From: Malus domestica
Lineage: Eukaryota > Streptophyta > Magnoliopsida > Rosales > Rosaceae
Length of the DNA: 64,000 nt
Direction: 5' to 3'
NCBI RefSeq assembly: GCF_042453785.1
Contig: NC_091674.1
Location: 25,771,001 to 25,835,000 of the forward strand
Of this stretch, positions 12,437 through 24,352 are shown piece after piece; positions within the stretch are counted from its first letter, which is position 1, and every line of letters begins with the position of its first letter. Made by a program: the position numbers and the translations under genes. The notes beneath the pieces were generated by a model, which made no database searches, was not told the DNA's origin, and saw nothing but the letters and a program-made list of their open reading frames with translations.

Positions 12437-12897
12437 TGTTAGAAGAACTCAGAGACATCAAATCCTAAAACAATCTCTTCCCATGAACCGAATTGAATCA
12501 AGTGATCAAATCACAACATTAATCAAGAATGAAAACTAAATATAGACACAGTATCAAAAGGTACTAACCTGCAGACATGCTGCTTGATGAAGAAGCCATC
12601 GCAGCACTTACACAACCCTTCTCCTCTCTGCAAATCTCAATGCTCTCCCAAGAATAGGTTATTGGTACCAAGATGAGAGCGTTATCTTTGTGAGAGCAGT
12701 GGCTTATGTATATATACTAAGCATATCGATTGCCCTATTACAATCCAATAAGGAATAGGAGTCCTTTTTATGTGCAAATACAAGAGTTCTCAATATCCCA
12801 GTCACAATAGGATTTCTCTTGCTAACATGACTAAGACTTCTTTTATGATAATGTTAATTATCCCAAAACATGTAGGAATCATACTCATACTCTAACA
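12437..12897 (-). repeat. 3' LTR of the young Copia element
   Basis: 461 bp, almost identical to 18318-18777. Differences: CTCTTCC here against CTCCTCC, and five T against four in the CCTTTTTATG run. It contains a TATATATA promoter-like stretch in the middle. Confidence 0.96.
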
Positions 12898-12908
12898 TTC
12901 TCCCACTT
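12898..12908 (-). other. Polypurine tract
   Basis: On the minus strand AAGTGGGAGAA abuts the 3' LTR. This is the position and composition expected of the plus-strand DNA primer in an LTR retrotransposon. Confidence 0.8.
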
Positions 12909-13495
12909 GAGTATGATTCATCACAACAGATAATTATCTCAAATGTATCAAAAAAGGTGATCACACAAGTCTTTTATCATTTACACGAGTGCACAGATAC
13001 ATCCAGCTTGCACAAACCAAAACAATGAATTTGTAATCTCCTTTGTAACACAGAATACAAAATCATCTTACAAATCACAATGTCCAATTTATGCTTATAG
13101 CAATGCATCTCAATACAGGAGTAAACCCAAAATATATACTCCCACTCATATAGCCCAAAATCAATACCAAAATATCCATCATGAAACTGTTAACTCAAAA
13201 ATCATTCACGAAAGAGTGAACAACACAGTTATGATTCATTCAATAGCTTTATCAGTACCAAAAATTGATTCACAAGCTTTTATTGAATCGAAAAACTATT
13301 CTATAGAACAATTAATCACAGAAATTTCTGGAAAAATTGCACTGAATAAAAACACAACTAACTGCAAATAAAACAAACAAGAAAACTAACTAAAATACTT
13401 AGCTTCCAGAAAACTTTTGCAGAAAACCTCCATTTTGAAAAGCATTCTACTGTCATCTTCCAGTAGCTATAACACACTTTTGAATATAGCACCAA

Positions 13496-16400
13496 TTACT
13501 CCCACTTTTCAAAAGCCTCCAATACTCCCATCCGAGTTACATGAGTCTTGAAAATTCCATTTGGCAATGCCTTCGTTAAAGGATCGGCAATCATCAGATC
13601 AGTGGTTAAATGTTCCACCACTATTGCACCTTGTTTAACTTTCTCTCTGACTTTCAAGAATTTCACATCCATTAACCTCGAGGCTGAAGTCCTTTTGTTG
13701 TTCTTTGAGAAGAACACTGCAGAATTATTGTCACATAACATCTTCACTGGTCTTTGTATTGAGTCTACAAGCTTTAACTCACTGACAAAATTCTTAAGCC
13801 AAACTGCCTGTTTCATGCCATCAAAGCATGCCACAAACTCTGCTTCCATAGTAGAGGTAGAGATCATAGTTTGCTTGGCACTTCTCCATGAAATAGCACC
13901 TTCATTAAACATGAAAACATAGCCACCAGTTGATTTTCTTTCATCTAGATCACCGGCCAGATCAGAATCGGTAAAACCAATTACTTCCAGTTCTTTTGCT
14001 CCACCATAAACTAACATGAAGCCTTTTGTTCTCTACAAATACCTTAATGCCTTCTTAGCTGCCATCCAATGTGCTTCACCTGGATTAGATTGAAATCTGC
14101 CCAGCATGCCAACAATGAAAGCAAGATCCGGCCTAGTACATATGTTGGCATACATTAAACTGCCCACTAGAGAAGCATACGGTTTTGAACTCATCTTTCT
14201 CTTTTCCAACTCGGATTTGGGACATTGATCTCGAGTGAATTTGTCTCCTTTATTCACAGGTACATCAGCACCGTTACAATCTTCCATGTTGAACCGAATT
14301 AAAACTCTCTCAATATATCCTTTCTGTGATAGCCCCAGAAACTTCTTTGCTCTGTCTCTGATGATCTCAATTCCTGGACATAATGCGCCTCCCCCAAATC
14401 TTTCATCTCGAAGTTAGAACCGAGCATAGTCTTGGTTTCATGCAGCAATTGCAAATTAGAACTAGCTATCAAGATATCATCCACATATAGTACCAGGAAT
14501 ATGAATTTGGTACCTTTGAACTTGGAGTATATGCAGTCATCAAGCTTGTTCTCAGTAAACCCGTGTGCAGTCACCACTTTATCAAATTTAATATACCATT
14601 GTCTAGAAGCTTGTTTAAGTCCATAAATTGACTTATTAAGCTTGCAGACCAAACTATCCTTCCCCCTTTCAATGAATCCAGGTGGCTGCTTCATATGTAT
14701 AGTTTCTTCTAATTCACCATTGAGGAAAGCTATTTTTACATCCATTTGATGTAATTCAAGATCAAAGTAGGCTGTTAAGGCCATAACTATCCGCATAGAG
14801 TCATTTGAAGAAACTGGGGAAAAAGTATCACTAAAATCAACCCCTTCCTTCTGTGTAAAATCCTTTGCTACGAGCCGAGCCTTGTATCTTTCAATTCTTC
14901 CTTGAGCATCTCTCTTGGTTTTGTAAACCCACTTGCAACCTATTGGTTTAGTCTTAGAATCAGATTCCACCAAAGTCCAAACATTGTTCTTGGACATGGA
15001 TTCTAATTCTTCTTCCATAGCCTTCTTCCATAACACAGCTTGTGGACTTGTCATTGCTTGAGAATAGGTCAGTGGATCATCAATGTCTCCTAGATCGAAT
15101 TCATGCTCCTGGAGGTAGACATAGTCATTTGAAAGAGTCGGTTTTTTCACTCTTGTTGAGTGTCTCACAGGTTGTTGTACAGGTTGATGATTGAGTTCTT
15201 GAATTTCTTCAGACATAGATGCAGGATTATGGTCAGCAACAGGCTGCATCTCATTTTCAGTCATCTCAGTGTCTTCATCTCTAATTGCAGATGGTATGTT
15301 TGAGAAAATTGGAATCTGCAGACAGTCATTTGTTGCAGCATCATCATTTGTTTGGGCAAGTTCTTCAAATTCAAAAGGTTCAGCCACCATAACTGCAACA
15401 TCTTGGTCTTCAATGAACACAACATTATTAGTCTCTTGAATCCGAGAATAAGCCTGTGGACAATAGAATTTATAGCCCTTGGATTTCTCAGAATATCCAA
15501 TAAAGTAACAAGTTGTAGTTCTGGCATCTAACTTCCTTTCATTCGGATTATAAAATCAGCCCTCAGACTTGCAGCCCCATACATGGAAATGCCCAAAGCT
15601 AGGCTGTCTACCTGTCCAAACTTCAAAAGGTGTTCCCTTCACAGACTTAGTGGGTACTCGGTTCAAAATGTAATTGGCAGTCTTGAGTGCTTCACCCCAG
15701 AGAAAACTAGGCAGTTTCGCTCTTGAAATCATACTTCGAACCATCCCAATTAAAGTTCTATTTCTCCTTTCTGAAACACCATTTTGCTGTGGTGTCCCTG
15801 GTGTAGTATATTGCGCCACAATGCCTTGTTGCTGAAGATATATTGCAAAAGGACCCTTCTGTTGTCCAGCTTCAGTGTACCTGCCAAAATACTCTCCCCC
15901 TCTATCTGATCTAACAATTTTAATTTGTCTATTCAACTGCATCTCAACTTCAGTCTTAAAGATTTTAAAACATTCAAGTACGGCTGATTTTTCACTAATG
16001 AGAAAAGTAGAACCATATCTAGAGAAATCATCAATGAAATTCACAAAATAGCTATTCCCATATATGGTCTTAACAGGAAAAGGACCACAAACATCAGTAT
16101 GTACAATCTCAAGAAGATTTTTACTCCTTTTTGCTTCAAAATTTCTGATATTTGTCAGCTTTCCTTTCACACAATCAACACACTCTTTTGCATTTTTGAA
16201 ATCAAGTGCAGGAATCAAGTTTGCCTTAGCTAATTGTAAAACTCTTTCTTTTGAAATGTGACCTAGTCTCTTATGCCATAAACTATATGAAGACTCTGAT
16301 TCATGCATGCGTTTAGCAGCAGTACTCAAAACAAGGGATGGTTTTTCAAATATGTAGTCTATTTCCCACAATTCATCATGCAAAATAGCTGTCCAAAGTA

Positions 16401-17623
16401 AGGATTTGATTTTGTTTTTCTGGAAAAATTTTATGCATGAATCATCACAAAGAAAACCGAAACCTTGTTTGACCAATTTTGATGCAGAAATCAGACTTCT
16501 TCTCATATCTGGAACATAAAGAACATCTTTTAAATGAAGAACAAAACCTGATTTCATTTTCAGTTTCACAACCCCAATTGCCTCAACACCTACTTTTGTC
16601 CCATTCCCCACAAAAACATTATAAGAGTCTTTATAAGTGTGTTTTTGTTTTTCAAATCCATGTAATGTGTTTGTGATGTGAACTGAACACCCTGTGTCAA
16701 ACCACCAAGAATTAGCAGGAATTTCAATCAAATTTGATTCTACACAAACATAGACATTTGTTCTTCCTTTACTCCTTAGCCAATCCTTGAATGTTTCACA
16801 ATCCTTTCTATAATGACCCTTGAGTTTGCAGTGATGACATCTAATTTTCGTCACATCTTTCACATTAAGTTTGTTAGATTTAGAGGGTTTTGAGTATTTT
16901 GCAGATTTAGCAGACTTATTGGCATGATTAGAGAATTTGGATACCTTACCAGAAGCAATATTGGTCTCCTGATTTCCAGCATGCACTAGGTTCACATCTT
17001 CTGTTTCTCTCATTTTCTCTTGCCTCTGCCGAGTTTCCTCTTGCACACATTGAGCAATTAACTCATCCACAGTCCAAGTCTTATCTTGAGTGTTGTATGA
17101 CACTTTCAACTGGCTATACTTCGCTGGAAGAGCTTGCAGTATCATAAAAACCAGTTGTTTCTCCCCGATATTGACCTCCATGGAATTGAGTTTCTCTGCT
17201 GCATCCGACATCTTCATAATGTGATCTCTAATGGATGCATTACCTTCAATCTTGTAGGTTGTCAAGACAGACATATATTGACTGATCTCTGCCTTCTCAG
17301 ATTCTTTAAACTTATTCTCAATGGCCTGAAGATAATCACTAGCAAGATCATGCTTCTTGATTCCCCCTCTAACAGTATCTGTCATCCCACTTTCAAGGAT
17401 GGATAATGCAATTTTGTTGGCCCTAGTCCACCTTTCAAACTCAGCCTTCTCTGTTTTGGTACTTTTGTCGGTCAATGGTGATGGTCTAGGCGTATCTAGT
17501 GCTATATCAAACTCATTAAGAGTAAGCAACAGACCAATTTCACGCCTCCATCTTTTATAGTTACTACCCCCAGTGAGAATAGGAACACTAGCAAGGTTAA
17601 GTCTTTAGAGGTACTGCAGACAT
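13496..17623 (-). pseudogene. Copia gag-pol polyprotein with stop codons and frameshift
   Basis: Reading leftward: gag with a CX2CX4HX4C zinc knuckle (about 16798-16842), aspartic protease DTGCS (about 16690), GAG-pre-integrase LWHKRLGH, integrase with HTDVCGPF and a [13 protein letters not shown] segment, reverse transcriptase with LYVDDIL (about 14472), and RNase H ending at 13496. The frame breaks at TGA 15556-15558 (in frame, just after integrase), a 1-base loss near 14374-14376, and TAG 14033-14035 (in frame). The candidate ATG at 17621-17623 is one base out of frame with the gag body, suggesting a further indel near 17600. Both stops are explained by C-to-T changes (CGA and CAG). Everything else reads open, so few mutations separate it from a working copy. 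Confidence 0.93.
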
Positions 17624-18163
17624 GTCAAAATGAAATCACAAAAAGAACTATAAGTTCCTGATTTCAGTCTACAATTACTAAGCACATCACTGTAATGAAT
17701 CAATTTAGTCATATATACAGACTTTTCTTTGAATTCGAAAAGCATATATAGATCAAACAACCCTACAGTGATGATCACATTGTATTCTGCAGATTCACAA
17801 CTCACGGTATTTTCCGAATTTCAATAGATCAACACAATAAACAAAATAAATCAGTGAATCTTTGCAGAATAATCATGCATAAATTCAAATTTTCAACATT
17901 TAACTACTGTTGAACGAATTACAGAACACTATATTCTTCATTAATCACTCTCAAGAATCAAATAACTCTTGTTAAGAATTACCTTAAATTCACGATTCAA
18001 GAAATCACGCAGCGGAATGTAAAAGTTGAAACATGAATCTAAAAGAGATGTGTTTCTTCGATTATTTCTTGGATCTGTTTCGAAGAGCCGATAAGTCGAA
18101 TACAAAACCCAGGTGTTTTGTGAAGAATTTCTTTCTTTACGGAATACCAACGGTCAATACGCC

Positions 18164-18196
<33 letters not shown>

Positions 18197-18301
18197 TCCA
18201 AAAACGGCGTCGTTTATAATGGAAAAACAACAAACGTAAAAGCCAGTTTCTTCAATTGCAGTTCGTGTCTGTAGGCTTGAATTTAATCACAAGATTTATT
18301 T

Positions 18302-18315
18302 TGGCTCTGATACCA
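18302..18315 (-). other. Primer-binding site, tRNA-iMet
   Basis: On the minus strand TGGTATCAGAGCCA begins two bases after the 5' LTR. It matches the 3' end complement of plant initiator tRNA-Met, the usual primer of plant Copia elements. Confidence 0.92.
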
Positions 18316-18317
18316 CA

Positions 18318-18777
18318 TGTTAGAAGAACTCAGAGACATCAAATCCTAAAACAATCTCCTCCCATGAACCGAATTGAATCAAGTGATCAAATCACAACAT
18401 TAATCAAGAATGAAAACTAAATATAGACACAGTATCAAAAGGTACTAACCTGCAGACATGCTGCTTGATGAAGAAGCCATCGCAGCACTTACACAACCCT
18501 TCTCCTCTCTGCAAATCTCAATGCTCTCCCAAGAATAGGTTATTGGTACCAAGATGAGAGCGTTATCTTTGTGAGAGCAGTGGCTTATGTATATATACTA
18601 AGCATATCGATTGCCCTATTACAATCCAATAAGGAATAGGAGTCCTTTTATGTGCAAATACAAGAGTTCTCAATATCCCAGTCACAATAGGATTTCTCTT
18701 GCTAACATGACTAAGACTTCTTTTATGATAATGTTAATTATCCCAAAACATGTAGGAATCATACTCATACTCTAACA
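18318..18777 (-). repeat. 5' LTR of the young Copia element
   Basis: 460 bp, TGTTAG...CTAACA, near-identical partner of 12437-12897. It would carry the element promoter. Confidence 0.96.
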
Positions 18778-18782
18778 AAGTT
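18778..18782. repeat. Target-site duplication AAGTT, right
   Basis: Matches 12432-12436. On the minus strand these bases are positions +3 to +7 of a FRO intron donor (GT then AACTT). Confidence 0.92.
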
Positions 18783-19620
18783 ACCTGGATCTTTTGGCAG
18801 GATATGCTCTATAGCATTATAGGGGAAGATTCGGACGAAAAGAATGCACTCGGGTTTAGATTGCATGATTCAAAGCAGCTTGTCGTGGCCAAAAAGAAAA
18901 ATTCCTGGGAAAATTGTGTAGAAATGGCGGTCTCCAGCATGAAACAAGAACAACACTAGGAAACCACGTATAGATGGTGTGTGTAGTAAAATATCTCAAA
19001 CTGTTTTCTCCTTATTTGAGGAAGTGATGTGATCCAAATTACTAGCCCAGTAACTAGACAAATCTCCCCCGCAAGTTATATCCGCCTGGTGTTCTGCCAC
19101 TTCCATGTCTGTAGTTGGATGAATTACACCGAAAACATCAGTAAAACTAAACAGTGAAGCACCAAAAACATCATAAAAAGGCCTAGGATTGAAGAATGTA
19201 AAAGCCACATCAGATAGTTTGACAAATTAAAATGCATATGTACATGAGTGGTTCCACTACTAATAACACCGATGTATAACCCCCCACAGGCAAGCAACAA
19301 AAAGATCATAAAAAGTTGGTGATAATATTAGTGTTTGAAATAGTGGACTGCTGGACTTTCTCTCTAAAACATTGACAAAATTTACCTCTTCTTGTATAGT
19401 GGCTGACCCCCCAAATGAACAGGGTGCTTGCACCATGGAAAGTGGCAAAAGATAGCATTGAAGCTTCAAACTGGATGCCGAGAACCTGAAACAAGGCCCT
19501 CTTACTATGGGGAAGAGAAGAAAAGCGAGACAAACTTCTGCTAGCAAACCGAACCAGGTTGCTACCTTTAAGTACTTGAGTTGCCATCTGACGAGGCACA
19601 ATTGAAGCATGAAACATGAT

Positions 19621-20700
19621 GAAGTTCTTGTTGTGTCCAAAAATAGAAAGTTTTCGGGTTTAAGAACTCACGAACTCAATGCTAGCGATTTAGAGGGCTT
19701 CAAGTTCTTGAAAACATTCAAGATTCGAGCGTAAAAATTCCATGCTAAGACGAGGATGAACAAGAACACTGCTAACATTTCTAGAGTGGATAAAACACCA
19801 ACAAGGGTGTTCACCACCACTGGATTTGAGAAACCAGCAATCCATCCCCTCCCTTTCTGTTATCCAAATTATGAACGCAAAAGTAAAACTGTATAAGTTA
19901 AAGTGGAATCTTGAGATCGACATGCATTTTAAACCTCCTTATTGGCTCCTTAGGCTTCAAATTCAAGTAGAGAGATCCAACAAAGCAATAGGAGGGAATG
20001 TATCCACAGCAACATTAAGACCTGCAAGAAAATAATTTAGCAACTGTTTATCTTTCTCCCGATTAAGAGGTTTGATTAGCAGAAAGCTAAACCCTATTAT
20101 TTCAAGATAACCTCGTACCCTTTTTCCCTTACCTTGTTTAATCTTGTCCATTCTTTCAGTTTGATTCATTCAATCTGATGGCCATAAATAGATAGAGATG
20201 TGTAGATTGAGAAAAATAGCATGTGTTTATGGAGGTCAAAATGAGTTAGGGGTGAGGATCAGAGATTAGGAAGTACCAAAGAGCGACCGCTTTCGCTGCC
20301 TAAGATCTATCTTGTAAAAGAACAGAGAATTAGATGGAGATCTCAACCATAAAATACAAGCTGGATGGATGAAGTGGAAGAGTGCATCCGGCATGTTGTG
20401 TGACCGCCTGTTGAGCAAAAATTGTACATAATATGTAAACAAATAATTCACTCGACACAATTTCGCCCTCGTTCATTTTTTCGAAGAGGGTTTTATTAGT
20501 TTGAGTTCGACCCATTCTAGGCTACGTGCCTATTAATTACAACCCTTCTTTTGGGAAAGGAATACCCTTTGATTCTAATATGAATAAATCGTAACTTGGG
20601 GATTTTGGTGTTTATTTGATTGTGTGACTGCGTCTAGGTAGAACCCTAGATTGCCTACGTACCCTTATTGAGGGATCAAGTCACTCGTAGTTCCTTGTAT
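19621..20700. other. Intergenic or eroded FRO 5' region
   Basis: No exon of a FRO amino-terminus could be recognised. Short open frames on both strands have no known motif. The N-terminal third of the FRO gene is either lost or too degraded to see. Confidence 0.4.
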
Positions 20701-20712
20701 TTGTTGAGGTTT

Positions 20713-20980
20713 GATGCCTTGTGCAGTTTTTAGCTCGTGCAGGCAAGGAGCAATCGATGCCTTGTGCAGTTTTAGCTCGTGCGGGCGAGGACTTTAAGCC
20801 ATTGGAGCATTTGATGCCTTGTGCAGTTTTAGCTCATGCAGACGAGGACTTTAAGTCGTTGGAGCATTAATGCCTTGTGCAGTTTTAGCTCATGCAGGCG
20901 AGGACTTTAAGCCATTGGAGCATTTGATGCCTTGTGCAGTTTTAGCTCATGCAGACGAGGACTTTAAGTCGTTGGAGCAA
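20713..20980. repeat. Tandem repeat, about 57 bp, five units, alternating variants
   Basis: Units start at 20713, 20756, 20813, 20869 and 20926, each beginning (G)ATGCCTTGTGCAGTTTTAGC. The first is short (43 bp). The others alternate between a type with GGCGAGG and AAGCCATTGG and a type with GACGAGG and AAGTCGTTGG, so the true repeating unit is a dimer of about 113 bp. Not coding. Confidence 0.88.
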
Positions 20981-20989
20981 TCTGTAACT

Positions 20990-21360
20990 TCGTGATTTTT
21001 GAGACTTGTTGCAGCTTTGTGCTTGATACGGCTTCATGCCATTTGAGACTTTTCTTCAGTTTTGTGCCATTTGAGACTTTGATACGGCTTCGTGCCCTTT
21101 GAAACTTTTCTTTGGCTTCGTGCCATTTTGGTATTTGATAACAGGAGTGAATTTAGTTTATATAAACTAGGGATTCGTTTCGGTTTCACGGTTGCGTCTA
21201 AAATTTAATAGTAGACTGCCTACGTATCCTTAACGGAATCAAACCGGCGTAGTTCATTATTTTGAGACTCATCGCGGCTTTGTGCCATTTGATATTTTGA
21301 CTTTTCTTCAGCTTCGTGCCTTTTGTATACTTGAATTTTGGAACCGCTTTGTGCCGTTAA
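20990..21360. repeat. Degenerate short repeats CTTCGTGCCATTTGAGACTT
   Basis: This is a run of imperfect copies of TTTGAGACTT and GGCTTCGTGCC after the 57-bp array. A longer motif, GCCTACGTAYCCTTA followed by GGATCAA or GAATCAA and CGTAGTTC, occurs at about 20655-20692 and again at 21219-21256. It looks like non-coding LTR-retroelement material, but no bounded LTR pair was found. Confidence 0.6.
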
Positions 21361-23870
21361 ATAAAATTTTGATGGACATTCTTGATGAATAGTCAATCAA
21401 ACTTGTAAAAGTGAGTTTGGATCAACGTATTGAACCTCTCTTTTTATAAAGTCATTTTCCATGGTGGGGTTTTAATTTTCCATACCTTTTTTTTTTGCCT
21501 ACACCTTCCTTCCTTTTGTACGCTTGTAATTGGGTACAAATAGGTGATCATGTCTATTGATTTAGTGATGAGCATTTAAAAAAAAATCGTGCGGTGAGAT
21601 TCATCCCACATGGTGGGAAAGGTTGATCAACATAAATTGGTCTGGTGCATTTTCTTTGAGGGTCCAACACAAGCAACATTCTCAATTAATTCGAGAATTT
21701 TGTTCACAACCAACTTCTTGTTTTTTGCCCTTTTTTATGTACTTTTCTTTTGAATTTTCAACCCCTAGAACTTTGACCCACTTTGGATTTTCAAGCCTCC
21801 TGACAACAAGCTTTACTCCTCCATTTTGTTTTTATGTGACTTTAAAGCTTTCCTCTTCTTCTTCACGTGGGCAATTTTCCATACGAGTTGCTGATTTCAG
21901 TTAGCATTTCCCCTCTCTCTTTTTATATTCTTCTTTGAAATTTTCAAACCCATTTAAACATGGGATTTCGAACCTATCCGACCTAAACTTATGACCAATC
22001 TGACATCAAGCTTTACACTTCTTTATTTGACTTTAAAGGTCTCCAAGTTCCATGGGACTTCTAATTTCAATCGACCTTACTTTTCCTTTATATGAGCAGA
22101 CTCCCACGTGGTGATAGAAATATTTCTTTGTTCCTCTTTTTCCTGGAACGTCTTCGAAGAATGGAGCAACAGTAACGTATCAAATTCTTTGGTGATCTTG
22201 TGAAGGACAGGTTTTTGAGGACATGGTCTCCATACTTCTTGTTCTCAGAGCCAAAATTGATAAACTCTTATATGAATAAAACAAATGAAAAGGCCATTGG
22301 TTTTCTTCTCTTTATTTAATCTCCATGTAGTTTATTTAATCTCCATGTAGAGCGATATTCCTGTCTTATTCGGGGAGTATTTTATTTGTAGCGGAACCCC
22401 ATCCTTTTCTTTTCCTTGCTGGATGCTTTGTCTTTTATGACTTTCCCTTTTTTAGTATCTCATACTTCTATAGCATGACCACAGATAGCACCTGCACCAT
22501 CTTCTTTTCCCTAGCAACTCAAACAGCAGCCCGCACCATTTTTTGGTGCTCTATGTGGGCAGCACATCCTTCCCTTCCAAGGCGATTTTTTTTCCCTTGA
22601 CTTCAAGACAACGACGACGGCGCTCGGGTTGCTCCTTTGTAGAGTTTCAGTGGCAAGTGAACTGAGGCAATACAAATAATGGAGATGGGTTGGTTGTTGT
22701 CTTTCTTCTCTGCAACCTTATTCCTCCATACTTGAAGCTTATTGTTACTTTCTTTGAAAAAATGGCTTGCAAATGGGTAGTCTACGTGATTTACTTCAAG
22801 TTCTTGCTTTGTAGGTGTTTTACTTTGCTTTTGCTGCACCATTTTCCTTCATTGAATTTGATGCAAACTCTCCAAGCATCTTCAGTTTCTCTTTAATAGG
22901 CAGGAACCACTTCTAATTCTTCCACGCCAAGCTATTGCAATCACTGGGAGAGACCATGACAAACTGATTTTGGAGGGCATCAGTTGAAGGGTGTTGATGA
23001 CGACGAAGGATTGTAGAGAAGTCGAAGGTGTCAGCAACATGGCAGCGGTGGCTGTTGGTCCCTTCCTTCATTGACGCGGCTTCCTTCGGGTTCTTCTGGT
23101 TTTATGCAACACGGCATCACCAAACCCATCGCATTCAAGCCGCATAATGCATGGATTTCTTCTGGCAGACCGCCACTATGCAACATTGCATCATCAAATC
23201 TATTTCCTTCAAGTTGCATAGTGCACGGACTCCATCTGGAAAATCACCGGAGACGACGGTTATGATTGCCACTTCCGTTTGGGTTTTTGTTTAACATCGA
23301 CGGTTGCTAGTATAAATTGTTGTTGCCGACTAAGGTTTTTAACGACAACGCTTGCCTGCAAAATGAATTTAATGGAGAGAAAATGAAGAGAAAAGAAACA
23401 TAGTTTTGTACCTTCTGATTTGTTGCTTGTAGTTTGCTTCTCAATCGCTGGTAATGGAATTACTTCGTCTTCTCTTTCGCAGTACTTCGTTGCTTCTTTC
23501 CTCTCAATTTCTCTCGTAATTTCTGCAGAGTCTCTCCTCCCTTTTTTCCGTTTCCCCCCATTGCGACTGATGCCTATTTATAGGCATCATAGGAAGCCTC
23601 GGGAACTTTTACGTGAGGGCATATCTTTCGCCACCCTCTCCCACTAACCGTGTAACCTCCCACGTCTTGCAGGAAACTTTCCACGTTTTGCAGAAGATGG
23701 GGAGTTTTGCTCCACATTTTCTTCTCTTGTCAACTTGGATTTCCAAGTCTAAACAGGTTTCACGTGAGCAGCATCTTTCTTTTGAAAAGTTTGTTTGCTG
23801 CAAACTTTTTATTTTATTTTATTATATATATATATATATATTTTTTTTTTTTGTTCAACACCGCCGTATG
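21361..23870. other. Repeat-like non-coding region
   Basis: This is T-rich sequence with no credible ORF. TTTATTTAATCTCCATGTAG is tandemly doubled at about 22311-22350. Two diverged units of about 70 bp sharing ATGCAACA, CATTCAAG and GCATGGA-like words lie at 23085-23230. A (TA)n tract sits at 23823-23842. The origin is unknown; it may be an old LTR element without coding parts. Confidence 0.4.
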
Positions 23871-23879
23871 CCACTAAAG

Positions 23880-24352
23880 CTTAAGTGAAAATTTTATAGA
23901 ACGATAATAAGACCGGCGATGCTGTGTGGCACAGAATGTTGGGCGGTGAAGTATCAACACGTACATAAAATGGGTGTAGCGGAGATGAGGATGCTTCGAT
24001 AGATGTGTGGGCACATAAGAAATGATAAGATTAGGAATGAAGATATCCGAGGTAAAGTAGTAGTAGCCGAAATTGAAGGAAAGATGAGAGAAAATTGGTT
24101 ACGATGGTTTGGAGATGTGCAAAGAAGGCCTACTGAGGCTTCGATTAGAAGATGCGACTACGAGACAGAGGTCTAGGGCAGAAGCGGTAGAGGAAGATCT
24201 AAGAAAACTTTGGAAGAGACTCTAAGAAAAGACTTAGAGTACTTGGATCTAACGGAGGACATGACATAGAACTGAGTGCAATGACGTTCTAGAATTAATA
24301 TAGCCGACCCCATTTAGTAGGAAAATGCTTTGTTGTTGTTGTTGTTTATCAT
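23880..24352 (+). mobile_element. 5'-truncated non-LTR retrotransposon (RTE-like LINE) 3' end
   Basis: The first frame reads AMLCGTECWAVKYQHVHKMG, then MRMLR, a stop, MCGHIRND and KMRENWLRWFGDVQRRPTE, a C-terminal reverse-transcriptase tail that is very common in plant LINE copies. TAG and TGA codons interrupt it. It ends with GCCGACCCCATT and a TTGTTGTTGTTG tail (about 24332-24345), the tail type of RTE elements. Only the last part of the element is present, as expected for abortive target-primed insertion. No clear target duplication was found. Confidence 0.85.

Larger units (their letters stand above)
12437..18777 (-). mobile_element. Full-length Copia LTR retrotransposon, very young
   Basis: A 6.3-kb element in reverse orientation with TGTTAG...CTAACA ends, a perfect 5-bp target duplication, a tRNA-iMet primer site, a purine tract and the Copia domain order (gag, protease, integrase, reverse transcriptase, RNase H). 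The LTRs differ by one substitution and one T-run length change in 460 positions. The polyprotein carries at least two stops and one or two frameshifts, so this copy is not autonomous. It sits in an intron of the FRO pseudogene, two bases past the exon edge plus the duplicated five. Confidence 0.96.
11330..19620 (-). pseudogene. Ferric reductase (FRO family) pseudogene, split by a Copia element
   Basis: FRO proteins are membrane flavocytochromes that reduce Fe(III)-chelates with NADPH. Recognisable leftward exons: 19380-19600 (LFQVLGIQFEAS, then FHGASTLFIWGVSH, with the roughly 12 residues around the usual YHVWLG heme histidine missing); 18785-19015 (FEIFYYTHH, FLFHAGDRHFY); 12091-12349 (VPSISKYQWHSFSI FAD-binding region, VEGPYG); and 11330-11978 (LMLVAGGIGITPF NADPH site, then the last membrane span NHIFVPSKKNG). 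Lesions: a 1-base loss after HHLYVV, TGA for Arg downstream of it, TAG early in the 12349 exon, at least three frameshifts in the last exon, and no recognisable C-terminus after 11330. Intron GT/AG borders at 18784, 12350, 12090 and 11979 are still intact. A functional reductase is excluded. Confidence 0.88.

Noticed and set aside
23031..23265. Overlapping open frames with two cysteine-rich ends
   Set aside because: They come from two diverged 70-bp repeats and have no recognised domain.
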